A stretch of 64,000 nt of DNA, taken from positions 1,798,001 through 1,862,000 of the forward strand of contig NC_135781.1 of NCBI RefSeq assembly GCF_028453695.1, read 5' to 3'. Position numbers and translations under genes: made by a program. Shown piece by piece: positions 56,976 through 64,000 of the stretch (position 1 is the stretch's first letter; the number at the start of each line of letters is the position of its first letter). This DNA comes from Augochlora pura (taxonomy: Eukaryota > Arthropoda > Insecta > Hymenoptera > Halictidae). A model generated the notes under the pieces. The model had not been told where the DNA came from. It worked only from the letters and a program-made list of their open reading frames with translations, and did not search any database.

Positions 56976-57231
56976 GTCAGTCACCAATGACTGACTCCGC
57001 CAAGGCTTTCATTCGGATCGCGTCAGTCGCCGGTGACTGACACCTCGATTTTCGTTTAGGGCGCGTCAGTCACCGATTATTGACACCGCCGAGCTTTTCG
57101 TCCCGGGCCGCGTCAGTCACCGGTGACTGACGCGTGACTGACGCCTCGATTTTCGTTCAGGCCGCATCGTCAGTCGTCGGTGACTGACGCCGAGCTTTGC
57201 GTTCATACCGCGTCAGCCATCGGTCACTGAC
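56976..57231. repeat. Tandem array of six 20-bp palindromes (GTCAGTCACCGGTGACTGAC)
   Basis: Palindromic cores lie at 56976-56995, 57022-57041, 57065-57084, 57112-57131 (perfect), 57169-57188 and 57212-57231, spaced 43-57 bp. Spacers alternate between cctcgattttcgtt-type and gccgagcttttcgt-type, each core being preceded by cgc/ccgc. The fourth unit has an extra gcgtgactgac. The block is GC-rich and lies 6.4 kb after the nAChR stop. If transcribed, each core could fold into a 9-10 bp stem. Confidence 0.93.
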
Positions 57232-58760
57232 GCTTCGCGTTGCATACACTATACCATAATACCAGCGCGCGGCGACCCGACCGTGAAATTATAAAACCGC
57301 GCGGCACTCGACGCGCGCCAAAGGGTTAAGCGCGGTTCCCGCGTTCGAACAGGACGCGCCCATGAATTTCGTCGTCTCGAAACACGTTTTCATAGAAAAG
57401 GGGTTAAAAGGTTAGAGAGACGGACAGCTGCTCGAAACAGCCGACAATCATGCGAGGGACGCGAGATTATAGCGCGCACGTGGCAGACACATTGTGATAG
57501 TTCCTTTCAAAGGGTGGGGGGTTAGCGGTTTTTACTGGATGAACGTAAGAGGGGACGACGAGCATAAATCCTGACATTTTAGGGGCGTGATGTTGATTAT
57601 TGAACGGCGATCGACGGCTCTCGGAAGACAATAATCACGGGGGGACGCGTTTCGGGGGGCGGCAATCGGGGGACACGTGCTTTCATCTACAATCTAGAAT
57701 AATTTTCTAAGCGGGCGATCTTCCTTCGTTCCGGATTTCGTCGGACGATCGCGAAGCACCAATCGCCATCGGCGATCAATTCGTCGATCATCGCCCCATT
57801 TCCATTGGCGGTGGATCGATCGAAAACACAAGTGTCGACCGGACGAGCGCGCGGTCGCGAAGAACAAAACAAAAATAATGGAACAAAAAGAACGAAAAAA
57901 AAAACGAAAAAATAAACCACAACAAAGACAGACCAAGTATATAATATTTAATTATCGGTGGAAGACGCGCGCGAGATACCGTTTTGCGAGGATAGAATTA
58001 TAAAAAAAAATGAAAACGCATTCATATAATAAATAAATAAATAACGCTGTATAAAAGACACCGAAAACATACGCGCAAGCAGAGAAAGAAAAAAGGTAAA
58101 AAAAGAAACAAAGTTTTATATCGTGTGCGACGCATTTTTAATACGAATGCTCATTAATAAAATAAAAAGAGACTAGCGGCTAAAAAACAAAACTATTTCG
58201 AATGTTGTTTGTATTCGTTGAAACCGATCGGATGTAAAAGAATTAAATTTAACGTGGTCGCGGATGCGAACCCGATTAGAAGAAAGATGGCGTCCGTGTT
58301 CGCGTAAAACCCCGGGCAGAGATTTCGTGATCTGCGACGGAAACGGCGATCGCGTTTTCGCCTTCGTTTGCCGGGACACGCGCGGGTCCATCGACGATAC
58401 TATTATTCGCTATTGTCTATGATAACTATTACTAGGTATACTACGCTAGGCGCTATGCTAACGCTATTATTACTGTTATTATTATTATTGTTGTTATTAT
58501 TTCGTTATCGCTCTTTCGATCACGTTCATCGCCATCGTCGTTGTTATTGTTACTGTGGTTATGATTTTATTGCGATCATTATACATATAACGTCGCCGCG
58601 GTTGTCGCTCTCGAGATTAGGCGAAAATATGAAAGAGGTTAGGGGCGATTAGGGGCGGCTCGTTCCAGCGGAATTTCCTCGACAACGGTCCTCGGGGCCT
58701 CGTCGATGCTCAATTAAAAATTACGTGGAATTAAAAGCGAACGAGCGTCCCCCGAACGCC

Positions 58761-58830
58761 GCAAGATGGCCGACGGTTCGACAAGATGGCCGGCGGCTCA
58801 AACGCTTCGCCAACAAAATGGCGATCGTAC
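58761..58830 (+). promoter_or_regulatory. Cluster of three AA(G/A)ATGGC motifs
   Basis: gcaagatggccgac, acaagatggccggc and caaaatggcgatc lie within 60 bp. The AANATGGCG core is the recognition site of YY1 and its fly homologue Pho. Binding is only a suggestion. Confidence 0.3.
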
Positions 58831-60664
58831 GAAGCGCGTTAAAACTGTTCCGTCGAAATCGACGCGACCATTTAATGAACACTATTTCATCTCCGCTTTG
58901 ATTTCGACCTCCATACGAGCGCGGCAACGGCGGCGACACATCGTTGCCATCGTTCGCCCATTTACATATCCGTGTAAACGCGAATCCGGTGAGATATCCA
59001 CGCGAGACTCGACGACGAGTCCCGCGAAACTAGGCAAATTGTTCGAGCGGTGGGAGTCGGTTATGTGAGGTTATGTCGGTGGCTTGTTAATCACTCTCAC
59101 GCCGGTACGGTGAACAACACCCGTGGATGGGATGGATGCGTCGCAGCCGTACGATTCTAAAAAGAAGACAGCTCTCCGAACGAATCCCGGGCATGCATGC
59201 GCGCCCTCTGAACCCTTCGCGACCTTCGGGGCGAATTCGGTCGACAGTGTCAATCCTTTCCTAGCGAATTTGTAAGATGAGGATGTTGTTGCGGGCGAGC
59301 TGGGTTTTGGAGTGATCTCTAGAGTGGTCTCTGCAGTTGTCTGTTGGTTTGGGGATAGGAGTGGACAATTAGGGGAGAGAAGATACGATTATTCGAGTTG
59401 CTAGGATTGAATAGCTTATTCCTCTGCGAACGCCGTGTGCCGGGTCCTTCGACGCGCGGGATCGCGTAATACAACCTCTGTGATAAGAATCGATTATTGA
59501 ACCATTGCCGAACGCAAAACCCCCTGAAACGAACGGTTCCACCGAGACCGGTGCACTGTCCGCTCCAAAAACACGCGCGCGCGCGCGCCTCGTCTTCCGC
59601 GCGAGCGAAAATTCTTTCCGTTCTCGATGTTTCTACAATATCGCAATTCTTTCCGATTCCACGGAGTCGCGAATCCGTCGCGAGCAACACGCACATAACA
59701 TAGACGTTTAATGGGGTTAAGGAGGATACAGTGAAACATATACAGCGGTAAGGGATAATGAGGTTAGGATTACGATTTTCTATGGAGCATCTTTTGTAAC
59801 CACGGATTTCTTAACCTACGGGCTCCAAGAGCCGAGTGCTGTTTGGTAAACCGAGGACTAACGAGTATTAACGAGTACTCACTCGTTGAATTCTGTTATG
59901 TCTGTGTTAAGGTTATGTATATTTCTTCTCGCCATTTTCGTCTCTTTCGAGACGGAATTGCTTCCTGCTCCAGTGTTTATTACTCAGAGGCATTTTGTTA
60001 ACTTTTGTTAACTTTTCTTAATCTTTGTTAACTTTTTTAATGTCCCATAAGCTCAATTAGGGTAGGGGTGGTTACCTCAGTGGCGGCCATTTTAAATCTT
60101 CCTTTACGTAAATAGGGAAAGTATGACGCTAATGATTTGACTGCGGATTTTGTGCATTTGTAATAAAAATAGAAAGCTGGAAATTTAGATAATTAACAAT
60201 TACTAGGCGAGACTTCGAAGAAGAGAATTTTTTAACAAATTTAAGGCTGTAGTATAGTTTCTTATAGTACAGTTTAATTTCGCAACAAAAAACATTAAAT
60301 ACTCTCTGAACAATTGATTTCTCCAACCAACATTTTCTCCAAATTTCGCCGCCATTTTCTCACCGCGCACGCGAAATCAAAGCTCGACGCGCATAATCGG
60401 CGTTCAGCAAAAATCGCAAAAAAAATCGCGGAAAAATCGAGGAAATATCGCGGAAAATTCGGCCCCGAATTCCTTCGATTTCCGCGGACGCGTCGCCGCG
60501 ATCCAAAAAGCGATCGTTCGCGTAACACGAATCGCGTATCTTTCGCCCGGACAAAGCAGGCGTCGCGTTGCATCGCGCGGATCATCCGTGTTCAATCGCG
60601 GCGATATTTTCGGCGGATTGGCTCGCAACGATGCGCGGAGGATGTGCCGGCACGGTCTGCTGAT

Positions 60665-60925
60665 AAACGAGGACATAGATAGATAAAGAGAGAAAGAGGG
60701 GGAGAGAGATGATGAGAGAAATATAGATAGATAAAGAGAGAAAGAGGGAAAAATAGATAAAAAAAGAGAGAGAGAGAAAAATAGATAAATAAAGACAGAG
60801 GGCGAGATAAAGAGAGAAAAATAGATGGAGAGAGAGAGAGGGTGGGTGGGGGAAGGGTGGCAAAATTTTTGTCGAGAGAGAGAAAAATAGATAGAGAGCG
60901 AGAGGGAGGAGGGTGGGGGAAGGGT
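60665..60925 (-). repeat. GA-rich compound microsatellite
   Basis: Repeated gatagataaagagagaaagaggg and gagagagaaaaatagat units. The reverse strand reads as CT-rich with Leu/Ser frames that are not coding. Confidence 0.95.
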
Positions 60926-62279
60926 GGAAAAATTTGTCGAACGTTGTTAATCAATGCGCTCTAATCGCGTTCGTTCGACAAACGAAGCGAATTCGTTCGA
61001 AGCGGTCCAGGGGGAAGGGGTGGGGGGCGTGGGGGGCCGATCGGCTGTTTCCGGTCGATGGATAGAACACGGTTTCGTTCTTTTATCCGGCGTGTTGCTC
61101 TTCGATTCCGCGGACGCATCGCCGCTCGACCGTTTTCAAATCGTTTCCCCCCCCTCCTCCTCCTCCCCCTCGCCGCCCTCCGCTGATTCGCGGGACGCGC
61201 GTTTGTCGCGGTCACCCCGTGTGCCTCCTCCGCGATACGTCGCCGAATCGTTTGGCCGAGCGAGAAACGCGACGCGAATATTACGAATGGACGGTTACGC
61301 TCGTTTGATCGGTCCCCGCGGCGGGGAGGGGGAGGGGTGGGGGACTGTCTGTTCGTGTCCGTTCTCGTTTCGGTATGGCTTCGCTGTTTAGGCTACGATG
61401 AAACGGGGACTGCAGTGGCGTAGAGGATTTTAGGTTATGTATAAATAGGGTATGTATAAAATTATTTAAAAAAAGAAAAGAATCTTTACGTGGCTCATCC
61501 TCGTTGCAATCGATATAAATAATTTTCTTTTTCAATTAAAATGATTTTTATCAAAAAATCCACAATCTAATAATACTACATGCATAATATTGTTGAAAAG
61601 AGCACGTGCTATGTTCTTTCGAAAATTCATAATTTTTTTTAGACAATGGCAATGTCTGCTATGTGTCCCATTCAGGGTAGTCCCCCCCCCCCCCGAACTA
61701 TCAATTGTTTCTCCATTCGAACGAGAGAAAAAAAGAGAAGAAGAAGGGAGAAAAAGGCACGCGTTAACGAGCATAACGACCGTTCTATTTCATTTTCACC
61801 ACGTGGAAATTTCCAGTCGGCGACACCCCCGGCTTTCGCATTGTCGTGGACGCCGGGTAATCTGTAAAAATTGGAGATTGGAATAGATGTGTGAAACAAA
61901 CAACGAACGGAGTTCATTCATTTCTATACTTCTCCGCTGTTTAACCCATTAACTTTATGATAAATTATTACTTTTAAAAATTTTTTTTAAATTATATAAG
62001 TCATATAATATACATATTATATATATATATACTCAAAGCTATAGTAAGTATACACTCAAAATGTTTTTTGCCAATATAATTATATCGAAATTACGTTCTG
62101 TTATTAAAATTATTTATATTCTTTGAAAAATTCCAAAATTGAATCGCGACGGTGTGTATAAATAAAAATTCATAAGAAAAGATTATTGTTCGTTATCTCA
62201 ACTATTTAAACAACGTCAAATAATAATGTACGAAAAGTTCAAAAATCAAGTGAGAATCGTAGCAGTTAATGGGTTAATA

Positions 62280-62282
<3 letters not shown>

Positions 62283-62318
<36 letters not shown>
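62283..62318 (-). repeat. GA microsatellite
   Basis: (GA)n of about 36 bp. Confidence 0.97.
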
Positions 62319-63127
62319 CTTATGACATCATTTAGCCAAGACTTTGATTACTTCGTTCGGAAAGTGTTCGAAAGCTCGAAAGCTCTTCTTCGACGATTTA
62401 ATTCCTTTCGATCGCTTTGGAAGAGGAGGAATTGAACAATGGTTTCGCGTTACGCGACGGAATTTAATGCGTCTTCATTCGCGGCTAATTGCTGTCAATT
62501 ACGCGGGGCTCGGCTTGACGAACGAAGGCGAGCTGCCGCGGGTATACAGGAAATAGCGAGGCTTAGCGTGGAAATTGGCAATCGTCGTCTAATTAGCCCA
62601 CTTGCAGCCAATTTCGGGTTTGATACTCTCAATACCGAACGCGCGCTTTGAACGCCATCGATAGCTGAGATACCCCCTTTCACCATGCTCCACCGTCGTG
62701 GATAAATATTCAATAATTATTGTTCCGGTTTTTGGAGAACTTATTATAATTCACAGAATTTTTTAAAATTGTACGAATCGATTTTGTCAAATTTTGGATA
62801 AATATTTCATCGATTCCATTGAAACATAAATGTTATTCATACTCACCACAATTAAAATCATTAAAAATCACCATCGCGAAGCTCTTCAAAGTACGCCAAA
62901 TGGTTAAATAAAAATTCACCGCAACTAAATAGCAAATAAAAGCTGCACTCTCGCGGAAAATTTGCCTTTGCTCTTCGCGGATATTTTTCCTCCGCCTCGC
63001 GTTTCTCATTATCATTTTTCTCATGAATGCATAAAATCCGCGGGCAAGCATTAAGATTCAGCGGTGAGATCGATTCGCTCCATAAAATTTCATATCCTTG
63101 AGCAAAGTTATGTTAATTCGCGTTCCA

Positions 63128-63130
<3 letters not shown>

Positions 63131-63172
<42 letters not shown>
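63131..63172 (+). repeat. CT microsatellite
   Basis: (CT)n of about 40 bp. Confidence 0.97.
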
Positions 63173-63174
<2 letters not shown>

Positions 63175-63520
63175 GCTCTTTTGCGAAGGATCCATTTCGT
63201 CCACGTTGTTGACTCCTGTCGAGCGCGCAGCGTCATCCATTTTCTGTATTAACTGTCCGGTTCATGCTAGATGAGTAATGGCCGACAAGATTGTTGCATA
63301 TTATACTGTACCTACAGCGGACAAAGTAGATTTCTTGACCCTTTTTCACCCTCTTCACCCTTTGCATTATGATTTCTTTCTAAATTTTGTTAGGTAAGAC
63401 TGGAGCAGGGAGGCAACAGGAAGTATAGTATAATTGTGAGAGGATTTTTGTTTTATTGTTGTTTTTTTATTTCTGCATTTATTGGTGATTTAAAAAGGGA
63501 AAGAAAGAAAGAGAGGAAGA

Positions 63521-63680
63521 AAAATCCAAAAACCTGGACTCTTCTTCTATAATTGTTAACAAAATCCAAAAACCTAGACTATCCTTCTATACTTGTTAAC
63601 AAAATCCAAAAACCTAGACTATCCTTTTATAATAGTTACAAAAATCCAAAAACCTAGACTATCCTTCCATAATTATTAAA
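63521..63680 (+). repeat. Tandem repeat, exact 40-bp unit, 4 copies
   Basis: aaaatccaaaaacctagact followed by atccttctataattgttaac starts at 63521, 63561, 63601 and 63641. Confidence 0.95.
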
Positions 63681-64000
63681 AAAGTCGAAACTAGAAAATT
63701 GAAACCTTGAAAATTTTAACAAAAATCGCTCCGTCACGTTACGGTATACCTTATTACATTAATTAATTAATTATTCAATATATTTGAATCTTCAATATAA
63801 AATATAAATACCTTAATATATTTATTACTATTATTTATTCAATATTCGATCATAAATCAGTACCAAGAGACGACAACAACCTGTACTCAAAAGTTACCAA
63901 GAAGTGAACCGCGTCTGTGTTTTAAACTCTGAATTCTCTATTCTTTATTCTGTCAGGCAGCAATTGTTGTAAATACGTTTCAATGGCGGACAGGCACACC

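Larger units (their letters stand above)
52261..58700 (+). other. A-rich downstream region, possible extended 3' UTR
   Basis: No coding exon is recognised. AATAAA hexamers occur at 52393, 52564 and 53010, with more near 58025 and 58150. From about 56150 to 58200 the + strand is markedly richer in A and purines than T, with many aaaaacgaaaaa-like stretches, as is common in long neural 3' UTRs. It also holds ACT repeats (53250-53395), a 32-bp array (53700-53845), an AT-rich array (54560-54760), a TTAACCCTTT-started repeat (55561) and the palindrome array at 56976. Gene-end placement is uncertain. Confidence 0.35.
58701..64000. other. Downstream region without recognised genes
   Basis: GC-rich, CpG-rich patches (58740-59270, 59400-59700, 60340-60680, 60950-61400, 62340-62700) alternate with AT-rich sequence. 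Open frames here look random. Repeats are a GA-rich tract (60665-60925), pure GA (62283-62318), pure CT (63132-63171) and a 40-bp array (63521-63680). Nothing recognisable as a coding exon was found on either strand. Confidence 0.5.

Noticed and set aside
56976..57231. CRISPR-like array
   Set aside because: Repeats are palindromic 20-mers with near-identical, alternating spacers in a eukaryotic genome. There are no cas genes and spacers are not unique.
60582..60954. Minus-strand Leu/Ser frames of 93 and 120 codons
   Set aside because: Reverse reading of a GA-rich microsatellite.

Overview
This window reads as nuclear DNA of an insect, most likely a hymenopteran (bee or ant type). AT-rich stretches alternate with CpG-rich islands, very long (CT)n/(GA)n microsatellites are everywhere, and the only convincing protein signal is a split insect nicotinic acetylcholine receptor (nAChR) gene. 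There are no operons, ribosome binding sites, CRISPR arrays or bacterial genes. Nearly all open frames in the window are chance frames through microsatellites, minisatellites or GC islands.

The gene runs on the + strand and is partial: its 5' part (signal peptide, ligand-binding domain, TM1) is not in the window. Five coding exons can be placed with GT/AG borders and matching phases: TM2 (22531-22617), TM3 (48027-48136), first half of the cytoplasmic loop (49358-49572), second half plus pre-TM4 helix (49812-50012), and TM4 to the stop (50537-50621). Together they give about 232 C-terminal residues of an alpha5/alpha6/alpha7-clade subunit. The paralogue cannot be fixed from this fragment. The TM2 exon stands alone, with more than 22 kb of apparent intron before it and 25.4 kb after it. 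It is flanked by CU-rich tracts and has a UG-rich 3' splice site.

Region by region: 1-22530 is inferred intron with GC islands, CT tracts, minisatellites and several short inverted-repeat (MITE-like) elements. 22618-48026 is a 25.4 kb intron with TTAA/CCCTTT-ended elements, arrays of 9 bp, 20 bp, 22 bp and other periods, and a fold-back element at 46.4 kb. 48137-50536 holds the three short introns. 50622-52260 is probable 3' UTR with GAA repeats and a polypurine minisatellite. 52261-58700 is A-rich on the sense strand with several poly(A) hexamers and may be an extended neural 3' UTR. It contains a striking array of six 20-bp palindromes at 56976-57231. 58701-64000 is intergenic-looking DNA with GC islands, GA tracts and a 40-bp tandem repeat.

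The points most worth a second look are the splicing environment and atypical pore sequence of the TM2 exon, a possible retained-intron isoform that would replace TM4, the palindrome array, the fold-back and MITE families, and the sense-strand bias of the CT tracts.
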